Assembly (NCBI RefSeq): GCF_900187565.1
Contig: NZ_FYED01000012.1
Coordinates: forward strand, 62,001-126,000
Direction: 5' to 3'
Length of the DNA stretch: 64,000 nucleotides
Source of the DNA: Pseudomonas sp. Irchel 3A7
Lineage (GTDB): Bacteria > Pseudomonadota > Gammaproteobacteria > Pseudomonadales > Pseudomonadaceae
The notes beneath the pieces are model-generated. The model saw only the letters and a program-made list of their open reading frames with translations, had not been told where the DNA came from and searched no databases. The first letter of the stretch is position 1. Each line of letters begins with the position of its first letter. Shown piece by piece: positions 8,764-17,627 of the stretch. The translations under genes were made by a program, and so were the position numbers.

Positions 8764-10422
8764 TTAGTGCGAAACCGCCCCACTCGCTCCCAAACCAGTC
8801 TGCGAGCGTACGAATTGCGGGAAGAACAGCGCCCGCTCATTGTCAGCCGCAGTCGACTTGTCGGTAACCGAGAAGAACCAGATACCGATAAAGGCAATGA
8901 TCATCGAGAACAGCGCCGGGTACTCGTACGGGAAGATCGCCTTCTCATGATGCAGGATCTGCACCCAGATGGTCGGGCCAAGCACCATCAGGCCCACGGC
9001 ACTCACCAGGCCCATCCAGCCGCCGATCATCGCACCGCGGGTGGTCAGCTTTTTCCAGTACATGGAAAGCAGCAGCACAGGGAAGTTGCAGCTCGCCGCG
9101 ATGGAGAACGCCAGGCCCACCATGAACGCGATGTTCTGGCTTTCGAACAGGATACCCAGCGCGATCGCCAGCACCGCCAAGGCGATGGTAGTGATTTTCG
9201 AAACGCGGATTTCATCCTTCTCGTTGGCCTTGCCCTTCTTGATCACGCTGGCGTACAGGTCGTGAGACACCGCCGATGCACCGGCCAGGGTCAGACCGGC
9301 AACCACTGCCAGAATGGTTGCAAACGCTACCGCCGAAATGAAGCCCAGGAAGATACTGCCACCGACCGCATTGGACAGGTGCACCGCCGCCATGTTGTTA
9401 CCGCCCAGCAACGCGCCGGCAGCATCTTTGAAGGCCGGGTTGGTGCTGACCAGCAGGATCGCGCCGAAGCCGATGATGAAGGTCAGGATATAGAAGTAGC
9501 CAATGAAACCGGTTGCGTACAACACGCTCTTACGGGCTTCTTTCGCGTCACTCACGGTGAAGAAGCGCATCAGGATGTGTGGCAGGCCAGCGGTACCGAA
9601 CATCAGCGCCAGACCGAGGGAGAACGCCGAGATCGGGTCTTTCACCAGGCCGCCCGGGCTCATGATCGCTTCAGCTTTCGGGTGAACCTTGATGGCTTCG
9701 GAGAACAGCATGTTGAAGTCGAAGTTGACGTGCTTCATCACCATCAGCGCCATGAAGGACGCACCGGACAGCAGCAGGACCGCCTTGATGATCTGCACCC
9801 AGGTGGTCGCCAACATGCCGCCGAACAGTACGTAGGCGCACATCAGGATACCGACGAGGATCACCGCAACATGGTAATCAAGGCCGAACAGCAGCTGGAT
9901 CAGCTTGCCGGCACCAACCATTTGCGCGATCAGGTAGAACGCCACCACGACCAGCGAACCGCACGCGGACAGCGAACGGATCTGGGTTTGCCCCAGGCGA
10001 TAGGACGCCACGTCGGCAAAGGTGTATTTACCCAGGTTACGCAGGCGCTCGGCGATCAGGAACAGAATGATCGGCCAACCCACCAGGAAGCCGATCGAAT
10101 AGATCAGGCCGTCGTAGCCGGAGGTGAACACCAGGGCGGAAATACCCAGGAAGGACGCCGCCGACATGTAGTCACCGGCGATTGCCAGACCGTTCTGGAA
10201 ACCGGTGATCTTGCCGCCCGCCGCATAGTAGTCGGCCGCCGAGTTGTTTTTCTTGGAAGCCCAGTAAGTGATATACAAAGTCGCGCCAACAAACGCCACG
10301 AACATCAGGATCGCGGCGGTGTTCAGTGGTTGCTTCTGCACGGCGCCGGTCAGGGCGTCAGCCGCCCAGGCGCCCGGTGCGAAGGCTGCGATGCTCAAAA
10401 GAGCCATTAGACGCCGGATCAT
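8764..10422 (-). CDS. actP: Cation/acetate symporter
   Basis: The 552-residue sodium:solute symporter takes up acetate and related short carboxylates across the inner membrane. It has an N-terminal signal-like segment (MIRRLMALLSIAAFAPGAWA) and about 13 hydrophobic helices; YYAAGGKITGFQNGLAIAGDYMSAASFLG is the family signature. It overlaps the upstream DUF485 gene by 4 bp, the usual yjcH-actP arrangement, but acs is not adjacent here. Confidence 0.95.
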   Translation of the reverse strand: MIRRLMALLSIAAFAPGAWAADALTGAVQKQPLNTAAILMFVAFVGATLYITYWASKKNNSAADYYAAGGKITGFQNGLAIAGDYMSAASFLGISALVFTSGYDGLIYSIGFLVGWPIILFLIAERLRNLGKYTFADVASYRLGQTQIRSLSACGSLVVVAFYLIAQMVGAGKLIQLLFGLDYHVAVILVGILMCAYVLFGGMLATTWVQIIKAVLLLSGASFMALMVMKHVNFDFNMLFSEAIKVHPKAEAIMSPGGLVKDPISAFSLGLALMFGTAGLPHILMRFFTVSDAKEARKSVLYATGFIGYFYILTFIIGFGAILLVSTNPAFKDAAGALLGGNNMAAVHLSNAVGGSIFLGFISAVAFATILAVVAGLTLAGASAVSHDLYASVIKKGKANEKDEIRVSKITTIALAVLAIALGILFESQNIAFMVGLAFSIAASCNFPVLLLSMYWKKLTTRGAMIGGWMGLVSAVGLMVLGPTIWVQILHHEKAIFPYEYPALFSMIIAFIGIWFFSVTDKSTAADNERALFFPQFVRSQTGLGASGAVSH

Positions 10423-10730
10423 TGCTGAGCCTCCTTGAGAATCGCATTGTTCAGGTCGTCGAACTCGCCATTGGCGCGTCGTACGTAAATACCGGTCAGG
10501 ATGAAGGCCGAAACAATCAGCCCGACACCGATCGGTATGCCCCAGGTAATCGAGGACTCAGGGCTGAGTTTCGCCCCCAGTACATGCGGCCCGTAGGCAA
10601 TCAAAAGGATGAATCCGGAGTAAAGCCCTAGCATGATCGCCGAAAGAATCCAGGCGAATCGTTCCCTCTTGCTAACCAGCTCCTTGAATCGCGGGCTGTT
10701 TTGAATCGAGAGGTAAATGCTGTCGTTCAT
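10419..10730 (-). CDS. yjcH: DUF485 inner-membrane protein paired with ActP
   Basis: A 103-residue protein with two hydrophobic helices (about residues 25-50 and 60-82), of the DUF485/YjcH family that precedes actP in many proteobacteria. Its role in acetate transport is not defined. The start follows GAGGATAAAAACA, an A-rich stretch of the kind bound by Hfq/Crc in pseudomonads, so carbon-catabolite control of translation is plausible; that is inference. Confidence 0.9.
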   Translation of the reverse strand: MNDSIYLSIQNSPRFKELVSKRERFAWILSAIMLGLYSGFILLIAYGPHVLGAKLSPESSITWGIPIGVGLIVSAFILTGIYVRRANGEFDDLNNAILKEAQQ

Positions 10731-10792
10731 TGTTTTTATCCTCGCAGCACAGATTTAGTTGGAACGTAGCCACTCTATTCGGCTCAAGGACA

Positions 10793-10820
10793 GGTTCCAG
10801 ACGACCTTAGTCTTAGAACC
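10793..10820 (-). promoter_or_regulatory. Candidate operator upstream of yjcH-actP
   Basis: GGTTC and GAACC arms are separated by 18 bp, about 63-90 bp upstream of the yjcH start, and enclose TAAGACTAAGGTCG. It may be a binding site for an acetate-responsive regulator, but the arms are short and the assignment is tentative. Confidence 0.3.
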
Positions 10821-10861
10821 ACACGACGTTTTCGCCATTTACCAGCACACCATAAATAACT

Positions 10862-10949
10862 GTGGGAGCGAGCCTGCTCGCGAAAGCGTCGTGTCAGTCA
10901 ACATTTCAGTCGACCGATTCACCGCATTCGCGAGCAGGCTCGCTCCCAC
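10862..10949. repeat. REPIN, type A pair
   Basis: An 88-bp unit with GTGGGAGCGAGCCTGCTCGC and its inverted copy at the ends, between the yjcH-actP promoter region and the 3' end of the betaine-binding gene. Confidence 0.93.
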
Positions 10950-10979
10950 AGGGAAAAGCGAGCAGTGCTAAATAGAAGT

Positions 10980-11831
10980 TTATTTAGTCCAGTCAGCCAC
11001 GCGCTCAGGGTGTTTGGCCACCCAATCCTTCGCTGCTGCATCAGGCTTGGCGCCTTCCTGGATCGCCAGCATGACTTCACCGATTTCGTCTTTCGAGGCC
11101 CACTGGAAGTTCTTCAGGAACTTGGCCACTTCCGGCGCCTTGGTTGCCAGTTCTTTGCTGCCGATGCTGTTCACGGTTTCGGCCGCGCCATACACGCCTT
11201 TCGGGTCTTCGAGGAAGCGCAGTTTCCACTTGGCGAACATCCAGTGCGGCACCCAACCGGTCACGGCAATGGATTCGTTTTTCTTCTCGGCGCGAGTCAG
11301 CTCGGCAATCATGCCGGCGCCGGAACTGGCCTTGAGTTGATAACCGGTCAGGTCGTAGTCCTTGATCGCCTGCTCGGTCTTGAGCATCACGCCCGAACCG
11401 GCGTCGATGCCGACGATGCGCTTCTTGAAGGTATCGTCGGTCTTCAGATCATCAAGCGACTGGGCCTTGACGTACTCCGGCACGATCAAGCCGATCTTGG
11501 CGTCCTTGAAGTTCGGACCGTAGTCGACGACCTGGTCCTTGTTCTTGGTCCAGTAATCGCCGTGGGTCACCGGCAGCCAGGCCGACAGCATGGCGTCGAG
11601 TTTGCCTGTAGCCACGCCTTGCCACATGATTCCGGTGGCGACCGCTTGCAGCTTCACGTCATAACCGAGTTTCTGCTTGATCACTTCAGCCGCTACGTGA
11701 GTGGTCGCGACGCTGTCGGACCAGCCGTCAACGTAACCGATGCTCAGGGTCTGGGTTGCTGCGCTGGCAAATGTGGAGCCCATCGCAAGCGCCAGAGCGG
11801 CACCTGCGCCTAAAAGTCGTCGCATCTTCAT
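10980..11831 (-). CDS. Glycine betaine/quaternary amine ABC transporter binding protein
   Basis: A 283-residue periplasmic protein of the OpuAC/ProX type. A signal peptide (MKMRRLLGAGAALALAMGSTFASA) is followed by LSIGYVDGWSDSVATTHVAAEV and the aromatic-rich segments MWQGVATGKLDAMLSAWLP and GWVPHWMFAKWKLRFLEDP that form the quaternary-amine cage in this family. GGGGAAG precedes the ATG. No ATPase or permease is adjacent, so it is an orphan binding protein that probably serves a shared transporter elsewhere. Betaine, choline and carnitine cannot be told apart from sequence. Confidence 0.85.
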   Translation of the reverse strand: MKMRRLLGAGAALALAMGSTFASAATQTLSIGYVDGWSDSVATTHVAAEVIKQKLGYDVKLQAVATGIMWQGVATGKLDAMLSAWLPVTHGDYWTKNKDQVVDYGPNFKDAKIGLIVPEYVKAQSLDDLKTDDTFKKRIVGIDAGSGVMLKTEQAIKDYDLTGYQLKASSGAGMIAELTRAEKKNESIAVTGWVPHWMFAKWKLRFLEDPKGVYGAAETVNSIGSKELATKAPEVAKFLKNFQWASKDEIGEVMLAIQEGAKPDAAAKDWVAKHPERVADWTK

Positions 11832-12160
11832 CGTTACTTCCCCGAAAGTGCTGCGCTCGACGGGTGCCGAGTCGCTTCAACGTATTGTTATGGTGCACAG
11901 CGCCCCCATCACGCCCACCGCAAACTCTTTCGATCATCAGCGGAGTACTGACGCCTTCGATAATCAACCTGACAGTCATTGCGACCTGCTCTGCCAGCGA
12001 CCTCAAGGCATCGAGAAACGACATCAGAACGCCATTAAACCCGCGCCAGACAAACGCTTCGGGCAATCCGCTCGAACTTTGCATGTCAAAATCATGCAGG
12101 TCACCAAGCACGCGGAAAATGCAGGTAACATGCGCCGCTTTGCTCCCAGACGGCCTGACC
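11832..12160. other. Divergent intergenic region, no gene seen
   Basis: This 329-bp stretch separates the minus-strand binding protein from the plus-strand GH17 gene and should hold both promoters. I see no strong sigma-70 match, repeat or small gene. An in-frame ATG at 12119 could lengthen the GH17 protein by 14 residues. Confidence 0.4.
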
Positions 12161-13714
12161 ATGCCCGCGACATCCCGCTTTCCTTTTTTTGCCTATCTTT
12201 TCGCCTGCCTGCTGGGGCTTTTTGCCTTTGGCGGCTTTTGGTACGGCCTGGGCAAACCGGTGATCCTGCCGGACGCCGCCACCCCGACGCACAAGCTGCA
12301 ATGCGCCTCCTATACCCCGTTCGACAAAGACCAGTCGCCGTTCGATGTGCCGTTCAACTTGCGCCCCGAGCGCATGGACGCCGACCTCGCGCTGCTGGCC
12401 AAAAGCTTCGAATGTATCCGCACCTACTCCATGACCGGTCTCGACGCCTTGCCCGATCTGGCGCGCAAGCATGGGTTGAAGCTGATGATCGGCGCCTGGG
12501 TCAACAGCAATCCGGTGGACACCGAGAAAGAAGTCGACTTGCTGATCGCCTCGGCCAACGCCAATGCCGACGTGGTGACTGCGGTGATCGTCGGCAACGA
12601 AACCCTGCTGCGTAAGGAAGTCACCGGCGCGCAGTTGGCCAGGTTGATCACCAAGGTCAAAAGCCAGGTCAAGCAGCCCGTCACTTATGCCGACGTCTGG
12701 GAGTTCTGGCTCAAGCACCCGGAAATCGCGCCGGCGGTGGATTTCCTGACCATCCATTTGCTGCCGTACTGGGAAGACGATCCCTCGAACATCGACGCCG
12801 CCCTGCAACATGTGGCGCAAGTGCGTCAGGTGTTCGGCAACAAGTTTGCGCCCAAGGACGTGATGATCGGTGAAACCGGCTGGCCAAGCGAAGGCCGCCA
12901 GCGTGAAACCGCCCTGCCGAGCCGGGTCAACGAAGCCAAATTCATTCGTGGTTTTGTCGCCCTGGCCGAACAGCAAGGCTGGCACTACAACCTGATCGAA
13001 GCCTTCGACCAACCGTGGAAACGTGCCAGCGAGGGTGCGGTCGGTGGTTACTGGGGGCTGTTCGATGCCGACCGTCAGGACAAAGGTGTGCTGGCCGGGC
13101 CAGTGTCGAACGTACCTTACTGGTCCCAGTGGCTGATGGTGGGCGGCTTGATCTTCCTCGGTACGCTGATCCTCGGCGGCCGCATGCGCAGTACTCGCGC
13201 GGCGCTGGTGCTGCCGTTGCTGGGCGCCCTGGCGGCTTGCGCGATTGGCGCCTGGGGTGATCTGGCCCGCGTCACCACGCGTTTTGCCAGTGAATGGCTG
13301 TGGGTCGCGCTGCTGACGGCGCTGAACCTGTTGATACTGGCTCACGCCGCACTGACATTGAGCCCACGCACCGGGTGGCGTGGATGGGCATTCAATGCGC
13401 TCGAACGTCGATCAGGCTGGTTGTTGGCGATAACAGGTTTTGCGGCGGCGGTGATGATGCTGGAACTGGTGTTCGATCCGCGTTATCGCAGCTTCCCGAG
13501 CGTGGCGTTCATCGTGCCGGCGCTGGTCTATCTGTGCCGTCCGGTGAGCGTACCGCGCCGGGAGATTGCGCTGCTGACCTTCATCATCGGCGCGGGCATT
13601 GCGCCGCAGTTGTACCGTGAGGGGCTGGAGAACCAGCAGGCCTGGGGATGGGCGCTGGTGAGCGGGTTGATGGTGATGGCGTTGTGGCGCAGCTTGCGGG
13701 TTCGCAAGGCTTAA
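12161..13714 (+). CDS. Membrane-bound GH17 family beta-glucan hydrolase/transferase-like protein
   Basis: About 517 residues. An N-terminal helix (about 8-30) is followed by a periplasmic GH17-type domain (about 40-320) with the acid/base Glu in VIVGNETLLRK and the nucleophile Glu in MIGETGWPSEGR, then about seven hydrophobic helices to the C-terminus. GH17 enzymes act on beta-1,3-glucans; in proteobacteria similar domains occur with cyclic-glucan synthases. No glycosyltransferase domain is fused here. The ATG at 12161 is favoured because the signal-anchor follows at once, though its ribosome site is weak. Confidence 0.8.
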   Translation: MPATSRFPFFAYLFACLLGLFAFGGFWYGLGKPVILPDAATPTHKLQCASYTPFDKDQSPFDVPFNLRPERMDADLALLAKSFECIRTYSMTGLDALPDLARKHGLKLMIGAWVNSNPVDTEKEVDLLIASANANADVVTAVIVGNETLLRKEVTGAQLARLITKVKSQVKQPVTYADVWEFWLKHPEIAPAVDFLTIHLLPYWEDDPSNIDAALQHVAQVRQVFGNKFAPKDVMIGETGWPSEGRQRETALPSRVNEAKFIRGFVALAEQQGWHYNLIEAFDQPWKRASEGAVGGYWGLFDADRQDKGVLAGPVSNVPYWSQWLMVGGLIFLGTLILGGRMRSTRAALVLPLLGALAACAIGAWGDLARVTTRFASEWLWVALLTALNLLILAHAALTLSPRTGWRGWAFNALERRSGWLLAITGFAAAVMMLELVFDPRYRSFPSVAFIVPALVYLCRPVSVPRREIALLTFIIGAGIAPQLYREGLENQQAWGWALVSGLMVMALWRSLRVRKA

Positions 13715-13738
13715 TCTTTCAGCGAGTTTGCCGGCCCC

Positions 13739-13830
13739 TTCGCGAGCAGGCTCGCTCCCACAGTGATCTCCATCGAACACATTATTTGTGTATGGCCAAA
13801 ATCCAATGTGGGAGCGAGCCTGCTCGCGAA
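13739..13830. repeat. REPIN, type A pair, reversed (GTGGGAG ends inward)
   Basis: Two type A elements face the opposite way to the pair at 8270, with the TTCGCGAG ends outermost. The unit sits between the convergent GH17 gene and the small membrane protein gene. Confidence 0.92.
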
Positions 13831-13839
13831 AACTGATTA

Positions 13840-14208
13840 TCAGGCGCTACGGGATGCCCTGACCAATCGCAACCCCGCAATCACCACCGCAAACACCGCC
13901 AACGTCGTGTTGTACAACGCCAGCGCCGGGAAACCGAGTACCAGCGCCAGCACCGCCAGCCACCACCCTGCCCGCCCTGGCATCACAAAGCCGATCAACG
14001 CAGCGATCAACGCAGTCCAGCCCAAAATCGCGAAGTGAATCATCAGCCCCAGGTTCGAACGAACCTGACATTCCCAACGGTTCGCCTCATCCACGCAGAT
14101 ACCCACCCATTGCGCATCTTCCATGAAGCCATAACGCGCGCCATAACTGGCGGCCAGCCACAACGGCAGCAAAACAAGCAGCAAAATCACGGGCAGACGG
14201 CGGGACAT
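13840..14208 (-). CDS. Small four-helix membrane protein, unknown function
   Basis: About 122 residues with an N-terminal helix (RRLPVILLLVLLPLWLAASYG), a short Cys-containing periplasmic loop (VGICVDEANRWECQVR, possibly one disulfide) and three further helices. I do not recognise a family with a known role. The ATG at 14208 follows TTGGAGTG; an in-frame ATG four codons upstream lacks a comparable site. The gene converges on the GH17 gene and is divergent from the alpha/beta hydrolase. Confidence 0.7.
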   Translation of the reverse strand: MSRRLPVILLLVLLPLWLAASYGARYGFMEDAQWVGICVDEANRWECQVRSNLGLMIHFAILGWTALIAALIGFVMPGRAGWWLAVLALVLGFPALALYNTTLAVFAVVIAGLRLVRASRSA

Positions 14209-14232
14209 GAAACACTCCAATAAAACGAAAAC

Positions 14233-14259
14233 GGCGGCCAGCTTAATCGGACGGCCGCC
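14233..14259. other. Hairpin in divergent intergenic region
   Basis: Perfect 7-bp arms GGCGGCC / GGCCGCC with a 13-base loop, 24 bp upstream of the minus-strand start. No T-tract follows on either strand. It may be a leader structure of the small membrane protein gene. Confidence 0.3.
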
Positions 14260-14432
14260 TTACGCAAGCACTAACAACTGTTAACTGGTCATGCAATCGC
14301 TGCAAAGTGTATCGTCCAGCTACTATTACTTCGAATTAGGCCTGTTTGGTGCCGATGCGTGGCACTTTGGCGCAAATCCAGTGGTCATAGCCTGCGAACT
14401 TCATTCGGCACCTTCCTTTAAGGGATCCAGTC

Positions 14433-15731
14433 ATGCTCCGTTCCTTGCGCTTCGCCGCCCTGTTTGGCGGCCTTATCTTGAGTGCGTCCGCGCTGGCGGT
14501 GGATATCGATGCCGCCAGTTATGGCTATCCACTGACCAACCCGTTCGAGGCGACCATCGCCACGACGCCTCCGGATCTGCGCCCGGACCTGCCGCTGGAC
14601 GATGACATCGATCAGTCGGACCGCAGCCTCACCTTGCGCCCGGAGCGTCAATTCGAGCTTCCAGACAACTTCTGGCCGGTCAAGAAACTCACCTATCGCA
14701 TCGCCACGCAAGACAAAGCCGCACCGCTGATCTTTCTGATCGCCGGCACCGGCGCGCGCTATGACAGCAGCCTGAACGAATACCTGAAAAAGCTTTACTA
14801 CAAGGCCGGCTATCACGTGGTGCAATTGTCATCGCCCACCAGCTTCGACTTCATGAGCGCCGCCTCACGCTTTGCCACCCCCGGTATCACCAAGGACGAC
14901 GCCGAAGACATGTACCGGGTGATGCAGGCGGTGCGCGCGCAGAACCCGAAGCTGCCGGTCACTGAGTACTACCTGACAGGCTATAGCCTCGGCGCGCTGG
15001 ATGCGGCATTCGTGGCCCATCTGGACGAAACCCGCCGCAGTTTCAATTTCAAGAAAGTGTTGCTGCTCAATCCTCCGGTCAACCTGTACACCTCGATCAC
15101 CAACCTGGACAAGCTTGTACAAACCGAAGTCAAGGGCATCACCAATACGACCACCTTCTACGAGCTGGTGCTGAATAAACTGACCCGTTACTTCCAGCAG
15201 AAAGGCTACATCGATCTCAACGATGCACTGCTCTACGACTTCCAACAGTCCAAGCAGCATCTGACCAATGAACAGATGGCCATGCTCATCGGCACGTCGT
15301 TCCGTTTCTCGGCGGCCGACATCGCCTTCACGTCGGACCTGATCAACCGCCGCGGCCTCATCACCCCACCGAAAACGCCGATCACCGAAGGCACCAGCAT
15401 GACGCCGTACCTCAAGCGTGCGCTGCAATGTGACTTCGACTGCTACATCACCGAGCAGGTCATCCCGATGTGGCGCGCCCGCACCGACGGCGGCAGCCTG
15501 CTGCAACTGATCGACCAGGTGAGTCTGTATGCGCTGAAGGACTACCTGCACGACAGCCCGAAAATTGCCGTCATGCACAACGCCGACGACGTAATCCTCG
15601 GCCCCGGGGACCTCGGCTTCCTGCGCAAGACCTTTGGTGATCGCCTGACCGTTTACCCGCTGGGCGGCCACTGCGGCAACCTTAACTACCGCGTCAACAG
15701 CGACGCCATGCTGGAGTTCTTCCGTGGCTAA
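14433..15731 (+). CDS. Secreted alpha/beta hydrolase, serine hydrolase type
   Basis: A 432-residue exported protein. A signal peptide (cut near ASALA-VD) precedes an alpha/beta-hydrolase fold with the nucleophile elbow GYSLGALDAAF, a probable Asp in MHNADDVILGPGD and a probable His in PLGGHCGNLNYR. The oxyanion region may be IFLIAGTGARYDS. AAGGGA precedes the ATG. The stop overlaps the GTG start of the MlaA-like gene by 8 bp, so the two are coupled and may act on lipid at the outer membrane; the substrate is unknown. Confidence 0.75.
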   Translation: MLRSLRFAALFGGLILSASALAVDIDAASYGYPLTNPFEATIATTPPDLRPDLPLDDDIDQSDRSLTLRPERQFELPDNFWPVKKLTYRIATQDKAAPLIFLIAGTGARYDSSLNEYLKKLYYKAGYHVVQLSSPTSFDFMSAASRFATPGITKDDAEDMYRVMQAVRAQNPKLPVTEYYLTGYSLGALDAAFVAHLDETRRSFNFKKVLLLNPPVNLYTSITNLDKLVQTEVKGITNTTTFYELVLNKLTRYFQQKGYIDLNDALLYDFQQSKQHLTNEQMAMLIGTSFRFSAADIAFTSDLINRRGLITPPKTPITEGTSMTPYLKRALQCDFDCYITEQVIPMWRARTDGGSLLQLIDQVSLYALKDYLHDSPKIAVMHNADDVILGPGDLGFLRKTFGDRLTVYPLGGHCGNLNYRVNSDAMLEFFRG

Positions 15732-16512
15732 ATACCTCCTGCTTATCGCCGCGTTACTCTGCGCAACCGCTGCCAATGCCGACAACAGTAAAGCCAACGC
15801 CCCCGTGGTCGTCGACAGTGACGGCTTCAAGGAACCACTGAGCAAACTCAAGTTCAACCCGGGTCTGGATCAGCGCGAGTTCGAGCGCTCGACGCTCAGC
15901 GCACTGAACGTCTACGACCCGCTGGAAGAGTGGAACCGCCGCGTCTACCACTTCAACTATCGCTTCGACCAATGGGTGTTTTTGCCGGTGGTCGATGGCT
16001 ATCGCTACATCACGCCAAGCTTCTTGCGCACCGGTGTCAGCAACTTCTTCAACAACATCGGCGACGTGCCGAACCTGCTCAACAGTCTGCTGCAGTTCAA
16101 GGGCCAGCGCTCGATGGAAATTACCGGGCGCCTGCTGCTCAACACCACCATCGGCATCGCCGGCCTGTGGGACCCGGCCACCGCCATGGGCTTGCCACGC
16201 CAGAACGAAGACTTTGGCCAGACCCTGGGCTTCTACGGTGTTCCAGGCGGCGCCTATTTCGTACTGCCGATCCTCGGTCCGTCGAACCTGCGTGACACGG
16301 GCGGGCTGGTGGTCGACTTCAGCGCCGAATCAGCCATCAACTTCCTCAACGTTGCCGAAGTCAGCTCCAACCATCCCGAGGTGTGGATTCTGCGTGGCGT
16401 CGACAAGCGCTATCAGACCAGCTTCCGTTATGGCCAGCTAAACTCGCCGTTCGAGTATGAGAAGGTGCGTTACGTGTACACCGAGTCGCGCAAGTTGCAG
16501 ATTGCCGAGTAA
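15724..16512 (+). CDS. MlaA/VacJ-like protein with a non-lipoprotein signal peptide
   Basis: A 262-residue member of the MlaA (VacJ) family, whose founding protein removes mislocalised phospholipid from the outer leaflet of the outer membrane. Family motifs present include YDPLEEWNRRVYHFNYRFD, GVSNFFNNIGDVPNLLNSLLQ and GLWDPATAMGLPRQNEDFGQTLG. The signal peptide appears to be of the SPI type (cut near ATAANA-D); the only Cys, in AALLCATA, does not fit a lipobox. A GTG start with GGAG upstream overlaps the hydrolase gene, and no mlaBCDEF genes are near. I leave the symbol blank because it may be a paralogue. Confidence 0.88.
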   Translation: MAKYLLLIAALLCATAANADNSKANAPVVVDSDGFKEPLSKLKFNPGLDQREFERSTLSALNVYDPLEEWNRRVYHFNYRFDQWVFLPVVDGYRYITPSFLRTGVSNFFNNIGDVPNLLNSLLQFKGQRSMEITGRLLLNTTIGIAGLWDPATAMGLPRQNEDFGQTLGFYGVPGGAYFVLPILGPSNLRDTGGLVVDFSAESAINFLNVAEVSSNHPEVWILRGVDKRYQTSFRYGQLNSPFEYEKVRYVYTESRKLQIAE

Positions 16513-16532
16513 TCCTGCGAACACAAAACACT

Positions 16533-16558
16533 GTGGGAGCGGGCAAGCCCGCTCCCAC
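16533..16558. repeat. Collapsed type C REP palindrome
   Basis: GTGGGAGC, GGGC, AA, GCCC and GCTCCCAC make a 12-bp perfect stem with a two-base centre. It lies between the convergent mlaA-like and yedI genes and could stop transcription in both directions, although no T-tract follows. Confidence 0.8.
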
Positions 16559-16578
16559 ATTGGATCGTACTGCCAGGT

Positions 16579-17493
16579 TCAGCCCTTCAACACTTTCCAG
16601 ATTTTGCTGACAGCCATCACCCCCACCAACACCACCGCGCCCGCCACAATCCCTGCCAGCCCATTAAGCAACGTCGGCACGATAAACCCGGCACCACCCG
16701 CCCCCGCGCTGACACTCTCGATCCAGTGATGCACCACGGGCACACCATGGGTGAGGATGCCGCCACCGACCAGGAACATCGCCGCCGTGCCGATCACCGA
16801 CAGGCTTTTCATCATGTACGGTGCCGCTCGCAGAATTCCTGCGCCAATGCTTTTGGCGAGCTGACCCGGCTTCTGGGTCAGCCACAGACCCAGGTCATCG
16901 AGTTTGACGATACCCGCCACCAACCCGTAGACGCCGACAGTCATGACGATGGCGATGCCCGAGAGCACGACGATTTGCTGGGTCAGCGCCGAGTCGGCCA
17001 CGACGCCCAGGGTGATGGCGATGATTTCCGCCGAAAGAATAAAGTCGGTGCGGATCGCACCCTTGATCTTGTCCTTTTCGAACGCCACCAGATCGACTGA
17101 AGGGTCTGCCACCGCCTCGACCAGTTCGGCATGTTCAGCCTGATCCTCAGCCTTGCTGTGCAGAAACTTGTGGGCGAGCTTCTCGAAACCCTCGTAGCAC
17201 AGGTATGCGCCACCAACCATCAACAACGGTATGACCAGCCACGGAATGAACGCACTGATGGCCAATGCCGACGGCACCAGGATCAGCTTGTTGATGAACG
17301 AGCCCTTGGCAACGGCCCATACCACGGGGATTTCCCGTTCGGCACGTACGCCGCTGACCTGCTGGGCATTGAGTGCCAGATCGTCGCCGAGCACGCCGGC
17401 CGTCTTCTTGGCGGCCATTTTGGTCATCAACGCCACATCGTCCAGCACGGCGGCGATGTCGTCGATCAGCAACAGCAAACTGCTTCCTGCCAT
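16579..17493 (-). CDS. yedI: YedI/DUF808 inner-membrane protein
   Basis: The 304-residue protein matches the usual length of the DUF808/YedI family, with MAGSSLLLLIDDIAAVLDDVALMTKMAAKKTAGVLGDDLALNA at the N-terminus and four to five long hydrophobic segments. The molecular function is unknown. I start at the ATG at 17493 because the family begins with MAGSSL; the longer in-frame extension is unlike other members. It converges on the MlaA-like gene. Confidence 0.87.
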   Translation of the reverse strand: MAGSSLLLLIDDIAAVLDDVALMTKMAAKKTAGVLGDDLALNAQQVSGVRAEREIPVVWAVAKGSFINKLILVPSALAISAFIPWLVIPLLMVGGAYLCYEGFEKLAHKFLHSKAEDQAEHAELVEAVADPSVDLVAFEKDKIKGAIRTDFILSAEIIAITLGVVADSALTQQIVVLSGIAIVMTVGVYGLVAGIVKLDDLGLWLTQKPGQLAKSIGAGILRAAPYMMKSLSVIGTAAMFLVGGGILTHGVPVVHHWIESVSAGAGGAGFIVPTLLNGLAGIVAGAVVLVGVMAVSKIWKVLKG

Positions 17494-17627
17494 GAATCGG
17501 GTTTCCTTCTGCAATGAATGCCGTGCAGCATAGCGCGGCCCGGCGCCGCACGGAGCATTCTTGAGCGCCGCCAAAGGCCGGTGCTACCATGCGCAACCGC
17601 CAGAACAGGCAAGGAACCACCTGGTTT

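Noticed and set aside
16533..16558. Palindrome considered as a classical intrinsic terminator
   Set aside because: The stem is strong but no T-tract follows on either strand, and the sequence matches the type C REP; listed as a repeat.
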